DNA of 64,000 nucleotides from NCBI RefSeq assembly GCF_005116645.1, contig NZ_SWCM01000002.1, positions 248,001 through 312,000 of the forward strand, in the 5' to 3' direction. Source of the stretch: Desulfopila sp. IMCC35006 (GTDB lineage Bacteria > Desulfobacterota > Desulfobulbia > Desulfobulbales > Desulfocapsaceae). Each line of letters opens with the position of its first letter. Position 1 is the first letter of the stretch. The notes beneath the pieces were generated by a model. The model was not told the origin of the DNA and did not search any database. It worked only from the letters and a program-made list of their open reading frames with translations. This document shows positions 15,733-25,654 of this stretch, piece by piece. Both the position numbers and the translations under genes were made by a program.

Positions 15733-17139
15733 TTACCGAATCTTGAATTTTTCCATTTTAGCATGCAGGGTCGGCCGGGATATACCGAGTAATTTCGCAG
15801 CGTGCGACCTGTTTCCCTGGGTCATGACAAGGGCTTCCTGGATGAGAAGCGCAGCAACGTGATCGAGACTGGAATCAAACAGTCTTTCTTGGTTTTCCGT
15901 TCGCAAAAGAGCGCGAATCCATGATTTGAGATTCCCGGCAATTGCCTGATTTACCGTATCACCCTGCGCTGTCTTTTCCTGATCAAGGGTAATATCTTCT
16001 GGTAAGAGTGGCGCACCTCGGTTGAAGATCAGGGCTTTTTTCATGCTGTTCGACAGCTCGCGAATATTACCGGGCCAGTCGTACTGTTTAATTTTATGCA
16101 GTGCCTCGGCGGTAATACCGGGGTTGGCGAGGGACATTTCAGCCGACAACCTGGTCAGAAGATATTCGACCAGGGCATCGATATCCTCCTTACGTTCCCG
16201 GAGAGGGGGCATGGTCAGGGTAACCACGCGCAGCCGATAGTATAAATCCTCCCGGAAAGTTCCCGCGGCAACGGCCGCCTCCAGGTCCCGATTGGTTGCG
16301 GCAATAACCCGGACATCTACATCGATCGGCTCCTTGCCACCCAGTCTTTCGATACTGTTCTCCTGCAGCAGCCGGAGGAACTTGGACTGGATACTCAGCG
16401 GCATGTCGCCAATCTCATCGAGAAAGACCGTGCCTCCCCTCGCCTGTTCGATTTTACCGACCCGTTTGTGCACCGCACCGGTGAAGGTCCCTTTTTCATA
16501 GCCGAACAGCTCACTCTCCAGCAGGGTTTCCGGTATCGCAACACAGTTGACAACCACATAGGGTTTATCCGCTCGATTGGAATGGTTGTAAATTGCCCGC
16601 GAGGCAAGTTCTTTCCCGGTACCCGACTCGCCCCTGATCAGCACCGTCGCATCCGTTGCCGAGACCCGGCCAATAGCTTTATACACCTCCAGCATGCTGC
16701 TGCCGCTGCCGACCAGCGCTTCCCGGCCGGAGAAAATTTCTCCATCGGGATTGACGTCAACCGGCGAGGACATGCAGTGTCCGGCGGCGACCGCTTTTTC
16801 GATAACGAGCAACATATCCGGGACATCAAACGGTTTGTAGATATAGTCAAAAGCGCCTTTCTGAATAGCTCCGATGGCGGTTTCGGTGCTGCTGTACGCG
16901 GTGATGATAATGACCGGAAGTTTTGGAAACAGGTCATGGATCACTTCGAATACCTGCAGTCCTCCCATATCCGGCAGACGGATATCGAGAATAACCAGGT
17001 CCGGCGGTTTATTCTTTACCGAGTCGATTCCCTCCCTGCCGGTAAAAGCGTTTTCGGTCTGATACCCTTCCTGCGACAGTATTTTAGCAAAACTTAAACC
17101 CAGCGGCTGATCATCGTCAATTATCAGAATCCGATTCAT
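15733..17139 (-). CDS. sigma-54-dependent response regulator, NtrC family
   Basis: 468 residues. Receiver 1-120 with DDD (8-10), Asp52 in LDIRLPDMGG and Lys102 in YIYKPFD. AAA+ domain about 140-375 with Walker A GESGTGKE (170-177), the sigma-54 contact loop present as GTFTGA (217-222), Walker B GTVFLDEIGD and the arginine finger region FREDLYYRLRV. A Fis-type helix-turn-helix sits at the C-terminus (NRSHAAKLLGISRPTLHAKM). GTFTGA instead of GAFTGA is a known tolerated variant. The start overlaps the end of the kinase gene at 17117-18607 by 23 bases, so the two form a two-component pair. It should activate a -24/-12 promoter whose location is not evident here. Confidence 0.95.
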   Translation of the reverse strand: MNRILIIDDDQPLGLSFAKILSQEGYQTENAFTGREGIDSVKNKPPDLVILDIRLPDMGGLQVFEVIHDLFPKLPVIIITAYSSTETAIGAIQKGAFDYIYKPFDVPDMLLVIEKAVAAGHCMSSPVDVNPDGEIFSGREALVGSGSSMLEVYKAIGRVSATDATVLIRGESGTGKELASRAIYNHSNRADKPYVVVNCVAIPETLLESELFGYEKGTFTGAVHKRVGKIEQARGGTVFLDEIGDMPLSIQSKFLRLLQENSIERLGGKEPIDVDVRVIAATNRDLEAAVAAGTFREDLYYRLRVVTLTMPPLRERKEDIDALVEYLLTRLSAEMSLANPGITAEALHKIKQYDWPGNIRELSNSMKKALIFNRGAPLLPEDITLDQEKTAQGDTVNQAIAGNLKSWIRALLRTENQERLFDSSLDHVAALLIQEALVMTQGNRSHAAKLLGISRPTLHAKMEKFKIR

Positions 17140-18607
17140 GATCCTCTCCCCCTATCGGCAATAAAATGGCACATTGCGTCCCCTCGCCCGCATTGGAGGA
17201 AACAATGAATTTACCGCTGTGCTCCCGCACAATTCTGACCACGATACTGAGACCAAGACCTGAGCCGTCTTCCTTGGTAGTAAAAAAGGGAGTGGTCACC
17301 TTATCGATGATCGCTTCAGGAATTCCCGGCCCTGTATCACTGACGGTGACGGCCATGACATCACCGAGTTTCGCATGCGTCTCATGCCGTTCGGTGATGG
17401 TGATACGGCCACCGGTTTCCATCGCCTCGCAGGCATTGATCACCAGGTTAACCAGTGCTTCCTTGATCCGGTCGACATCCACTCGGACCAGTGGCAGGTC
17501 AGGTTGAAACTCATACTGCATCGCAACGTTATAGGCCTTCAGCCGATATTCCAGCAGGGTCAATACCGAATTGATCACATCCCCCAGACGACATTCTTTC
17601 AACCGGAGTTTCGGCGGTCTGGCAAATTCGAGAAAATTCTCAACAATTCGGTCTATTCTGGCAATTTCATCGGAGATAACCTGCAGATCTTCCTCCTGGG
17701 TCTCCGTCAGTTTGAGGGAACGCCCCAGGGAAAACATCCTCATTTTTATTGAAGTAAAGGGGTTTCTGATAGTGTGCGCCACCCCTGCCGCCAATTCTCC
17801 TACCATCACCATGCGTTCCGCCTGCAGCAAGTTCTTGCGACTTCTGGCCAGTTCATTGCTGGTCTCGCCAAAATCCCGCATCATCCCCTTGAGCGAATGG
17901 GTCAGGGAATGCACTTCATCTTTAGAGCTTTCCTGGGCGGAACTGCCCGTCTCAAGGGCCAGCCCCCGAATCGGACCAAGAATGTGCCGATAGAGGATAA
18001 AGAGAAAGACTGTGCCCAACAGGGTAAACATGGCAATGGCGATAAAGGCGACCGCTCGCAGATTTTGCGAAAGAATTTTACTCCTTTCTTCGGTTTTAAC
18101 GATGACCCGCCACTGGTCCTCGCTAAAAGCCCGGCAAAGCCCTAAAACCCCAAAGAAAGCATCTCGCTGTTTTTCATGCAGGCTGGAAATACTCCCATGA
18201 AAACGGTCGCTTTTGTAATTTTCGATGGCTCGGTCCTTTTCCTGGGTATACACTCGGTATTTATCAGAAATAACCTGTAAGGCCTCGCGCTGCTTGGGGG
18301 TAAGATCCAGGCGCTGGGCATCTTCAATGATCTGATAGAAAATCTGCCGATACTCGCCAAGCGATTTCAGCCATTTTGCGTCACCATCGACCAGATAATA
18401 AGTGAGGAGTCCCTTTTGATTGGCCAGTGCCAGCTCCATATTCTGAGCGGTCTTGTACAGGATGAAATCCTTATTGACCATGGACACCAGCACGGTATCC
18501 ATCTGATGCGTATACCAGAGCATGCTCCCCCCGCCAATCATCACGATGATGGCAATCGCACTGAAAATAACACCTATTCTGGACCTCAGACTTAACGCAG
18601 CCAACAT
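17117..18607 (-). CDS. membrane sensor histidine kinase, partner of the NtrC-type regulator
   Basis: 496 residues from MLAALSLRSR, with AAGGAGAG four bases upstream. Transmembrane helices at about 12-32 and 185-208 enclose a mostly helical periplasmic region of about 150 residues (four-helix-bundle type, AQNMELALANQKGLLTYYLV). A HAMP-like linker precedes the phosphoacceptor helix VGELAAGVAHTIRNPFTSIK, where HTIRNP replaces the commoner HEIRNP. The ATPase domain has NLVINACEAM, DTGPGIPE and DGSGLGLSI. Its gene overlaps that of the NtrC-like regulator. The signal is unknown. Confidence 0.92.
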   Translation of the reverse strand: MLAALSLRSRIGVIFSAIAIIVMIGGGSMLWYTHQMDTVLVSMVNKDFILYKTAQNMELALANQKGLLTYYLVDGDAKWLKSLGEYRQIFYQIIEDAQRLDLTPKQREALQVISDKYRVYTQEKDRAIENYKSDRFHGSISSLHEKQRDAFFGVLGLCRAFSEDQWRVIVKTEERSKILSQNLRAVAFIAIAMFTLLGTVFLFILYRHILGPIRGLALETGSSAQESSKDEVHSLTHSLKGMMRDFGETSNELARSRKNLLQAERMVMVGELAAGVAHTIRNPFTSIKMRMFSLGRSLKLTETQEEDLQVISDEIARIDRIVENFLEFARPPKLRLKECRLGDVINSVLTLLEYRLKAYNVAMQYEFQPDLPLVRVDVDRIKEALVNLVINACEAMETGGRITITERHETHAKLGDVMAVTVSDTGPGIPEAIIDKVTTPFFTTKEDGSGLGLSIVVRIVREHSGKFIVSSNAGEGTQCAILLPIGGEDHESDSDN

Positions 18608-18667
18608 GCCTCTCTCCTTACGATACACCAGGCTTTCCGTTCATTTCAACCTCGACAAACGCTGAAG

Positions 18668-18708
18668 ACTCCTCAGAATCCACAGCTGTTCTGAGGAGTA
18701 CTTTTTTT
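18668..18708 (+). terminator. hairpin followed by T tract
   Basis: ACTCCTCAGAA and its exact complement (11 bp, loop of 10) are followed by seven T on the plus strand. This is the shape of an intrinsic terminator for plus-strand transcription, yet the adjoining genes are on the minus strand. It lies in the spacer between two kinase genes and may block antisense transcription or act as a structured end for minus-strand mRNA. Confidence 0.55.
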
Positions 18709-18726
18709 CTGTCAGGATGTCAAATA

Positions 18727-19371
18727 TTAGCTTACAGCACAAGGAAAGCTCAAAAAAAGCTGGTTCTCTTCAATGCGGCAGGAGGCGGCTATCTGTTCGG
18801 CAAGGGCTTTCTGATCATCGTCGGGATAGTTTGCAAAAGGATGGGCAGCACCACTTTGCACAGTAAAGCAGATGGTGATTTTCGGTGTCTCGTCTTCTAC
18901 CTCAATAGCGAGGGTGCTTCCTTCTGTACTGGCTTGAAAAAGAGCCAGCACGGTCAGATAAACGAGCGATTCAAAAGTAATAAGATACGTAGAAAAGGCA
19001 ATATCGGGGGGGCAGTGCAGGGTTGTGGTAATATTTTTCATCGCGGCCTGGCGGTCAGTCAGAGCAACGACCAAGGCAAGCGTTTCCTCGAGATTGCCAT
19101 GGGCGACATAGTTATCCGCACTATGGGCGAAACGGTTGAGATTTTTCATGATGATATTGGACCTGTCGACCTGTTTGGCGATGGTCTTCGTAACGGCGTG
19201 TACCCGCTCTACCGCCACCCCGACACCTTCTTCCGCCATATGCGCAAAATCATCGAGCAGTCCGGCGTTTTCATTGATTATCGACAGGGTATTTTTTATC
19301 TCATGGGAGATTGACGCCGAGATCTTGGCAAAGACCTGCACGCAGATCCGGTCTGTAGTAGCTTTTTCCAT
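18727..19371 (-). CDS. histidine-kinase-like protein with phosphoacceptor helix but degenerate ATPase
   Basis: 214 residues with no sensor or membrane part. Residues 15-40 carry a good phosphoacceptor motif (ISASISHEIKNTLSIINENAGLLDD). The C-terminal half has the length of a small HATPase domain but lacks recognisable N, G1 and G2 boxes; only strands such as STLAIEVEDETPKITICF can be seen. It may be a histidine phosphotransfer protein or an inactive kinase that works with the receiver encoded 86 bases upstream. It is the last gene of the operon starting at the DASS carrier. Confidence 0.65.
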   Translation of the reverse strand: MEKATTDRICVQVFAKISASISHEIKNTLSIINENAGLLDDFAHMAEEGVGVAVERVHAVTKTIAKQVDRSNIIMKNLNRFAHSADNYVAHGNLEETLALVVALTDRQAAMKNITTTLHCPPDIAFSTYLITFESLVYLTVLALFQASTEGSTLAIEVEDETPKITICFTVQSGAAHPFANYPDDDQKALAEQIAASCRIEENQLFLSFPCAVS

Positions 19372-19457
19372 AATTGTTTCGGTCTCCAGCTTGGGAACAT
19401 GTTTTCAACTGCCATCTTTCCAATCATCAAAAAATTAACTTCGGCGCAATCAAGGTA

Positions 19458-19880
19458 TCACACAGCAGACTTGCCATCAGTTTTTTCGCTTTGCTTGCCT
19501 TTCGATTGAAAGGCATCTTCAATTTTACTGATCAACAGATTGAGATCCACCGGCTTCATGATATAATCGAACGCCCCCAGTTCCATACCCTGCCGTCCCG
19601 CTTCAAACGAACCGTGTCCGGTTAAAATAATAACCGCCAGGCCGGGATGGTTCTCCTTGAGACTGGCCAGAACCTCCAGGCCGTCAAGGTCAGGCATCTT
19701 CAAATCCAGAAGCAGAACATCCGGTGGATCCTGTTCAATCGCGGCCAGCGCTTCTTTTCCAGAATTGGCCATAGTCGCGGCAAATTTTCGCAGGTTGAGC
19801 CTGGTGACTATGGTTGAGGCGAACTCGACTTCGTCATCGGCGATCAATACTTTGAGATTATTTCTTTCAATTGTTGTCAT
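19458..19880 (-). CDS. single-domain response regulator
   Basis: 140 residues from [10 protein letters not shown]. The receiver has ADDE at 14-17, Asp59 in LLLDLKMPDLDG, ILTGHGS and the Lys of YIMKPVD, plus a charged tail. Its start lies inside the last 14 bases of the kinase gene, so translation is coupled. It is the presumed partner of the kinase at 19867-21588, with the degenerate kinase downstream as a possible phosphate acceptor. Confidence 0.9.
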   Translation of the reverse strand: MTTIERNNLKVLIADDEVEFASTIVTRLNLRKFAATMANSGKEALAAIEQDPPDVLLLDLKMPDLDGLEVLASLKENHPGLAVIILTGHGSFEAGRQGMELGAFDYIMKPVDLNLLISKIEDAFQSKGKQSEKTDGKSAV

Positions 19881-21588
19881 GTTCTTCACTGTGTATGGGG
19901 AGAGTTATGGTAAATGCGGTACCCTGACCGACATGCGACCGTACGGTGATGTCGCCGCCCAGTTTTTTCACTAAACCATAGGTAATCGATAAACCCAGCC
20001 CTGTCCCTTTGCCCGTCTCCTTGGTGGTGAAAAACGGTTCAAAAATATGCGGCAGGATTTCGCTGTCTATACCGGAACCATTATCCTGAATGACCACCCG
20101 CACTTCTCCGGCAACCAGATGGGTCATAATGTTTACCAGGCCATCCTTGCCGATGGCATCGATTGCATTGTTAATGATATTTAAAAATATCTGCTGCAGC
20201 TGGAGGTGATCGCTGGTTATGAGCGGAAGATCCTCCTGCAGCTGGAGTTCCAGGCGGATACGGCTGTGCATCAGCGAATTCTCCAGAAATTGCATCACTT
20301 CCTTGATAACGTCATTCACCTGCAGAACCTCATCATGCACATCGGCACGCCTGGCAAAACCGAGCAGGCGGTGGGTGATTGCCTTGCATCTTTCGACACT
20401 CTGGTCAATAACCTTGAGACACCCCTCGATAGCCTTCTTGTGCTCAAAATCCGGCGAGATAAGGATCAAGTCCTCGGCAAGTCCGGTCTTCTGGTTAATT
20501 ATCGCCAGCGGGTTGTTGATTTCATGGCCGACACCTGCAGCGAGGCGGCCGATCGACGCCAGTTTGTCGGTGTGCTCGGCTTCCTGCAGCATCGTCAGCT
20601 GCATCTCATCGGCCTTACGAATAAGATTGGTAAGCATGGTAACAAGGCCGTAGACAACCAGCAGATTAATCACCAGACAAGCTATTACAATGATAAGAAG
20701 TCTGGAACGAAAGGTCACCCAGTCCTGATGATGGACATATCTTTTTTCAACCAGAATCACCGACCATGGCGTATTTTTGATTTTGCCCTTGGCATAGAAA
20801 ATATTTTCTCCTTCTTTTGACACACCCTGCTGCAAGCCGGGCTTGATATCGGCTACCAGTTGGGTGAGGTTCTGACCATAATTTTCCGATGAGGTTTGCA
20901 GGTAGCCGGCATCATCGACCAGAAACAGATCATCCGAGGCGTTGGTTTTAATCGTATTGACAAAATTTTGCAGCGTTACCGCATCAATGGTTGCCCGCAG
21001 AACCCATGTTTTCTTTGTGGTTGGATCATGATTCGCAACAGCAATGGCAAAATGCGGCACATGACGATAGCCGGTATAGACATGGCTGATATACACTCCC
21101 TTGTCAATAACCTCCTTAAACCATTCTTCTTTAGAGTAATCAGTACCTTCCAGGTCATAGGGTCCCCAGTAGGTTTGCTGGATACCTGATTGATTAATAA
21201 CCCCCAGATCGGCAAAATACTCATACTGGCGTTTGATTCTGGCAAACAGTTCCTCCAGATTTTTGCCGGTGGTCAGTTCAACGTAGCGATTCTTACGGGC
21301 AACAAACACCACGACCGATTTGAGACTGTCGATCAGCGCTTCTATTGCGTGACTCGAACCCGTCAATCGTGCTTCCAACTGGCCACGCTCCTCCTTCTGC
21401 AGAAGATCTTTGTAGTTGTAATAGCCAAGACCGGCAGTCATTATGACCGGTCCCATGGCAATGGCTATCATGACCAGAAAAAGCAGCAGGCGAAACTGGC
21501 TGTAGCTTCTCCGGTGAAGGCCAAAATTGATCGAATCCTTAAATGTATCGGGCAGGATTTTATGCAGAAAACCAGGTAATGCATTCAT
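19867..21588 (-). CDS. membrane sensor histidine kinase with dCACHE-type domain
   Basis: 573 residues. Transmembrane helices at about 33-56 and 295-320 flank a periplasmic double-CACHE-like region ([20 protein letters not shown], then [20 protein letters not shown] and HFAIAVANH). The kinase core has [38 protein letters not shown] and [10 protein letters not shown]. It is closely related in plan to the kinase at 12466-14121. The gene overlaps the NifX-like gene upstream by 4 bases and the receiver gene downstream by 14, in the operon led by the dicarboxylate carrier, so a carboxylate ligand is plausible. Confidence 0.92.
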   Translation of the reverse strand: MNALPGFLHKILPDTFKDSINFGLHRRSYSQFRLLLFLVMIAIAMGPVIMTAGLGYYNYKDLLQKEERGQLEARLTGSSHAIEALIDSLKSVVVFVARKNRYVELTTGKNLEELFARIKRQYEYFADLGVINQSGIQQTYWGPYDLEGTDYSKEEWFKEVIDKGVYISHVYTGYRHVPHFAIAVANHDPTTKKTWVLRATIDAVTLQNFVNTIKTNASDDLFLVDDAGYLQTSSENYGQNLTQLVADIKPGLQQGVSKEGENIFYAKGKIKNTPWSVILVEKRYVHHQDWVTFRSRLLIIVIACLVINLLVVYGLVTMLTNLIRKADEMQLTMLQEAEHTDKLASIGRLAAGVGHEINNPLAIINQKTGLAEDLILISPDFEHKKAIEGCLKVIDQSVERCKAITHRLLGFARRADVHDEVLQVNDVIKEVMQFLENSLMHSRIRLELQLQEDLPLITSDHLQLQQIFLNIINNAIDAIGKDGLVNIMTHLVAGEVRVVIQDNGSGIDSEILPHIFEPFFTTKETGKGTGLGLSITYGLVKKLGGDITVRSHVGQGTAFTITLPIHSEEHDNN

Positions 21589-21944
21589 AATGTCAACGAT
21601 TCGTCCTTATTTGAATGTAATATTTCTCCCTGAGACAGGGTACCGGCAACACCTTTTTCAACCGCTTTTCGCCAGTTTCCTATGACAGCATCCAACACGG
21701 CCACTTTTTTCCAAACCAGAAAGTTGTAATGCACTTCCTCAATGCCACCACAAATGATATCGGTAATGTTTTCTTCGACAGCCATCTGGCACAATGCTTC
21801 ATCGGATGATCTTTCCATGATGATCATTTTCGGTTCCCCGATAACGTTGCCCTTGTCAAACTGAACCATAAGAACCTCCGTGGCCAGATCAAAACGTGGG
21901 GCAACAAAATCTCCCTGAATGAGGACCATCATTTTTTGCATCAT
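21585..21944 (-). CDS. NifX/NifB-C-type (dinitrogenase iron-molybdenum cofactor domain) protein
   Basis: 119 residues with the RNase-H-like fold of the NifX/VnfX family. It opens with MVLIQGDFVAPRFDLATEVLM, where the phrase VAPRFD is typical, and continues with EENITDIICGGIEEVHYNFLVWKKV, which aligns with the usual GGxGxxA-type segment of the family but without extra cysteines. Such small proteins can bind metalloclusters, yet no nitrogenase genes are present. It is sandwiched between a sigma-54 regulator and a sensor kinase, with 10-base and overlapping junctions, so a regulatory or redox/metal-sensing role is more likely. Confidence 0.75.
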   Translation of the reverse strand: MMQKMMVLIQGDFVAPRFDLATEVLMVQFDKGNVIGEPKMIIMERSSDEALCQMAVEENITDIICGGIEEVHYNFLVWKKVAVLDAVIGNWRKAVEKGVAGTLSQGEILHSNKDESLTL

Positions 21945-21954
21945 TTCCCCCCTG

Positions 21955-23382
21955 CTATTGCTGCAGCCCGTATTTTTTCATCTTACGCCAAAGCTTCATC
22001 CGGCCCCAGCCGAGTTCTTCAGCGACCCTCGTTCTATTGCCCCGGTGATCTTTGAGGATATCGACAATCAACTGACGTTCAATTTCCGACCAGCTCTCAC
22101 GGGCATCTGAAGGTGCCGTATATCCTGCCGCGCTATCGATCTTTTTCGCTTCGCGAGAAAATTCTCTGGGGGAGCTGTCCGCAGCGGGAATCCGATCCGC
22201 CTGCTGGTCAAAAATATAGGGAGGCAGATGGTCCGGATTAATTTTTTTTCTGGGGCAGATATTTACCGCATATTCAACAATATTACTTAACTCGCGGACA
22301 TTGCCGGGATACTGGAAATTCAGCAGCGCCTGCAGGGCTTTGGGGGCAAAGCCAAGAATTGGCTTGTTCAGGGCTTTGGTAAATTTTTGCAGGAAATAGT
22401 CAAGCAGGTACCGGACGTCCCCCTCGCGTTCCCGTAAGGGCGGCAGATGAATCTGCAGCACATTGAGCCGGTAAAAGAGATCTTCCCGGAATTTATGTTT
22501 ACGCACTTGATCGCGAAGCGGCCGATGGGTTGCAGCAATAATACGGACATCGACACTGATTTTATTTTCGCCGCCAACAGGGACGAACTCGCGGTCATCA
22601 AGGACCGAGAGAAGTTTTACCTGCAAAGGCAGCGGCATGTCACCAATTTCGGTGAGAAAAAGAGTTCCTTTGTCGGCAAGGCTGAACATCCCCGGCTTAT
22701 TGCGGGAGGCCCCGGTGAATGCCCCCTTAACGTGGCCGAAAAGCTCAGATTCCAGCAGACCTGGAGGGAGGGCGCCGCAGTTGACCTTGATGAACGGAAA
22801 TCTTGCCCTGGACGACTTCTGGTGAATGATTTCGGCAACCTTGTCTTTTCCTGTGCCGGTTTCCCCGGTAATCATGACAGAAGTATCCGTTTGGGCCAGC
22901 AGCAGAATCATATCAAAGACCTTCTGCATCTTTGCACTGTGGCCGATCATCTCCATTGTTGAATAATTGGCGATCCCCGAACTATTGACAATTTCCCGAC
23001 CGGAGAGATCTTCGACAATAACCAGCAGACCGCAGTGTCTGCCGGCATTGTCATCCAGAACAGCGATGGAGTATTGTACGGCGATTTTCCGGCGATACGA
23101 ATTAATGATATCCCCGGTGACGGAGACAGACACCCCGGTCTGCATTACGTTGCTGTACAACTGTCCCCTGCTGTTACCGGTATTCGAGCGGATAATCAGT
23201 TCCCCGTGAATACCGGCAACGCTTTCGGCATCATAGCCGGTCATTGCCTCCAGCAGCCGATTTAAGGCAACGATTCGGAAGTTTTCATCCAGAATCATTG
23301 CCGGATGCGGAAACCCTTCCAGCAACAGAGGAATATTGACATCAAAGGGGAAATTCATCTCATTTCTCACCGTTTTTTTCAT
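21955..23382 (-). CDS. sigma-54-dependent transcriptional activator with N-terminal PAS domain
   Basis: 475 residues. PAS domain about 18-130 (FPHPAMILDENFRIVALNRLLEAMTG). AAA+ domain about 145-375 with Walker A GETGTGKD (173-180), an intact sigma-54 contact loop GAFTGA (220-225), Walker B GTLFLTEIGD (Thr in place of the usual Asp) and FREDLFYRLNVL. A Fis-type helix-turn-helix is at the end (NRTRVAEELGWGRMKLWRKM). There is no receiver, so it is probably controlled through PAS or by partner proteins such as the adjacent NifX-like protein. It lies 71 bases downstream of the DASS carrier gene in the same direction. Confidence 0.93.
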   Translation of the reverse strand: MKKTVRNEMNFPFDVNIPLLLEGFPHPAMILDENFRIVALNRLLEAMTGYDAESVAGIHGELIIRSNTGNSRGQLYSNVMQTGVSVSVTGDIINSYRRKIAVQYSIAVLDDNAGRHCGLLVIVEDLSGREIVNSSGIANYSTMEMIGHSAKMQKVFDMILLLAQTDTSVMITGETGTGKDKVAEIIHQKSSRARFPFIKVNCGALPPGLLESELFGHVKGAFTGASRNKPGMFSLADKGTLFLTEIGDMPLPLQVKLLSVLDDREFVPVGGENKISVDVRIIAATHRPLRDQVRKHKFREDLFYRLNVLQIHLPPLREREGDVRYLLDYFLQKFTKALNKPILGFAPKALQALLNFQYPGNVRELSNIVEYAVNICPRKKINPDHLPPYIFDQQADRIPAADSSPREFSREAKKIDSAAGYTAPSDARESWSEIERQLIVDILKDHRGNRTRVAEELGWGRMKLWRKMKKYGLQQ

Positions 23383-23453
23383 CCGTCAGGAAAACTTCAG
23401 CGTCTATCCCCCTGTAACTCTACTGCATGACCAGTCGCCCGGCAATACTCCCA

Positions 23454-24977
23454 TCAACCAGCGACCGGTATCTTGACCGCCATTCCCATCAACGGCCAGA
23501 TGACCGTAATCGCCAACCAGACAACCCCCATCAGCAGAATACTCGCAGGTACTCCGTAGAGGAAAAACTGACCGGGTGTAAACTGTTTGGAGCTGTAGGC
23601 AATAGCGTTTGGTGCCGCGCCAACCAACAGAAGAAATGGCATACCGGCGGTGAGCAGGGCAGAAAAGAGAATGACCTCTCCAGCCACGCCAAGATACGGC
23701 GCGATGACCAGGGCAACCGGGAGAGAGATGGCAATTGCCGCAACGTTCATGATAAAGTTAGTCATGATCATTACAAAAAAAGCCATGCCAAGAATAAAGA
23801 CGACGCCGGACGAATCCTTAAACAACTGCAGCCAGTTGATCGCCAGCCATTTAGCAGCGCCGGTGTCCCAGAGGCAGAAACCGATAGACATGGCCCCGGA
23901 GAAGAGCAGCACAATATTCCAGGGGATGTCTTCGAGGTCTTTGAGGCTGAGGATATTTAACACAAAGAATGAAATCGTCGACAGAAGCAGGATGCCGGTT
24001 TTGTCGAGTTTGGCCAGCGCCGGGACGAAATTTTTCAGGGCAATTATCAGGATAACAGAAAAAACTATCGCTACCACCAGGATTTCATCTTTGGTCCATT
24101 TCCCCAGGCCACTGTACATACTCTTCGCCCGCTCTTTGAGGCCGACGATCCGGTCTTTTTCGGGTTTACAGACAAGCATGAAAAAAGCCCACAGCAGAAA
24201 AACCATAAGCCAGCCAATCGGGAACATATACATGGTCAGTTGAAAAAAGGATATATCTACATGCATGATATCCTTGTAAAAACCTAACGCTACCGCGCCG
24301 CGGGCCGCACCGAGCAGGGTGATGATACTTCCGGCACCGGCGACATAAGCCATGCCGATAAACAGGCCTCTGCCAAAGCGAGTCGGCCCTTCTTCATCAG
24401 TATAAAGGGCATGAATGGCCATGAGCAGGGGAAACATAGTCGCGGCGACAGCGGTATGGGCCATAAGATGGGTAAGTAAAGCGGTCATCACAAAACAGCC
24501 CAGATAGATCATGCTGGTCCGTTCACCGATGATGGAGAGCATCTTGTAGGCAAGACGTTTGGTCAATCCGGTCTTGGTAAAAACCATACCGATGACCAGC
24601 GATCCGAAAATAAAGAGCACCGAAGGGTCCATAAAATCTTTGAAGGCCACTTTCGGATCCCGAATGAGGTAGAGGGCCTGAAGCGTGCCTATTAAAAGAC
24701 TGGTAACCCCGATTGGGACGACCTCAAATACCCACCAGACGGCCGCAAGCCCAAAAACGGCCAATGCGCCTTTCGCCTCTCGACTCAGCTCAAAGCTGAC
24801 GCCCAGAGGATCAATGGCCGCTGCCCAGGGTGGAGAGTAATAAATCCCAAAAAAAAGTCCGATGCCTAACAAAATAAAAAACACACGCTTCCAGTCAATT
24901 CGTATCGGTTTTCCCTGACCGAGCTTATTGACTCCGACCAGATCGGAATTTTCCGCGATATCCTTTGAAATCGACAT
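23454..24977 (-). CDS. DASS/SLC13-family sodium-coupled anion (dicarboxylate) transporter
   Basis: 507 residues from MSISKDIAEN (GAGGTGG site upstream). About 11-12 hydrophobic segments begin near residue 33. Family features include VVPIGVTSLLIGTLQALYLI, FIFGSLVIGMVFTKTGLTKRLA, and late in the protein MTNFIMNVAAIAISLPVAL and LLVGAAPNAIAYSS, which match the SNT-like and NAIAYGS signatures of dicarboxylate carriers. It should import succinate, malate, fumarate or a similar anion with sodium. It heads an operon with a PAS sigma-54 activator, NifX-like protein, kinase and receiver, suggesting substrate-responsive control. Confidence 0.88.
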   Translation of the reverse strand: MSISKDIAENSDLVGVNKLGQGKPIRIDWKRVFFILLGIGLFFGIYYSPPWAAAIDPLGVSFELSREAKGALAVFGLAAVWWVFEVVPIGVTSLLIGTLQALYLIRDPKVAFKDFMDPSVLFIFGSLVIGMVFTKTGLTKRLAYKMLSIIGERTSMIYLGCFVMTALLTHLMAHTAVAATMFPLLMAIHALYTDEEGPTRFGRGLFIGMAYVAGAGSIITLLGAARGAVALGFYKDIMHVDISFFQLTMYMFPIGWLMVFLLWAFFMLVCKPEKDRIVGLKERAKSMYSGLGKWTKDEILVVAIVFSVILIIALKNFVPALAKLDKTGILLLSTISFFVLNILSLKDLEDIPWNIVLLFSGAMSIGFCLWDTGAAKWLAINWLQLFKDSSGVVFILGMAFFVMIMTNFIMNVAAIAISLPVALVIAPYLGVAGEVILFSALLTAGMPFLLLVGAAPNAIAYSSKQFTPGQFFLYGVPASILLMGVVWLAITVIWPLMGMAVKIPVAG

Positions 24978-25142
24978 AATGTTCACCACCTCTATTGTAC
25001 CACGCCTTAATACGTGGAAAAGACGCAAGAATAGCATTCCGCAAAGATTGTCTGCGGCGCTGATCGTTTATTTGTAAATCTCAGGCAGCTCTTTTGCCTG
25101 GCAGAACGAATTCTCCCAGCATACACAGCCCGGGAGGTACAG

Positions 25143-25583
25143 TTACCAGGATTTAGTCTTGAGGATGTGGTCGATTTCCGCCATCGATTGCTTTTCCAAA
25201 ACCAGAATCCGCTTGGTTTTCATTTCATCGATTTTCTCCAGAAGTTCTTGCATATTGACAGGTTTTTCCAGAAAATCCTCAGCACCGAGCTTCATCGCTT
25301 CTATGCCCGACTTGACAGTTCCCTGCCCGCTCAGCATGATAATTTCCGCATCCGGATGACTTTCCTTGATCCTTTTCAAGGTTTCCAGACCGTCCATGCC
25401 GGGCATGGCAAGATCGATGACAATGGCATCATAATTCTGTTTGTCCACCAGATTAACAGCCTCTTCTCCCCGGGTTGCCCCGGTTACTTTCAGACCGCGC
25501 ATCTCTAATCGCTGGGCGAGAGTTTTGATGAACTCTTCTTCGTCATCCACCAGTAAAACCTTGGCTTCCAGTTTTTTTTCCAT
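25143..25583 (-). CDS. single-domain response regulator
   Basis: 146 residues from MEKKLEAKVLL, preferred because GAGGGGG lies 5-9 bases upstream; an ATG 6 codons earlier has no ribosome site. Receiver with DDEE at 13-16, Asp57 in IVIDLAMPGMDG, MLSGQGT and the Lys of FLEKPVN. A helical tail of about 25 residues follows. It lies 71 bases after the fused kinase-like/receiver gene and 165 bases before the DASS gene, so it may link both units. Confidence 0.9.
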   Translation of the reverse strand: MEKKLEAKVLLVDDEEEFIKTLAQRLEMRGLKVTGATRGEEAVNLVDKQNYDAIVIDLAMPGMDGLETLKRIKESHPDAEIIMLSGQGTVKSGIEAMKLGAEDFLEKPVNMQELLEKIDEMKTKRILVLEKQSMAEIDHILKTKSW

Positions 25584-25654
25584 CGTTGCCCCCTCTGTCA
25601 TGAAGAAATATGTATATAATTGATAGTGTGTTAAAAAAATAACACCGCTCTGTT

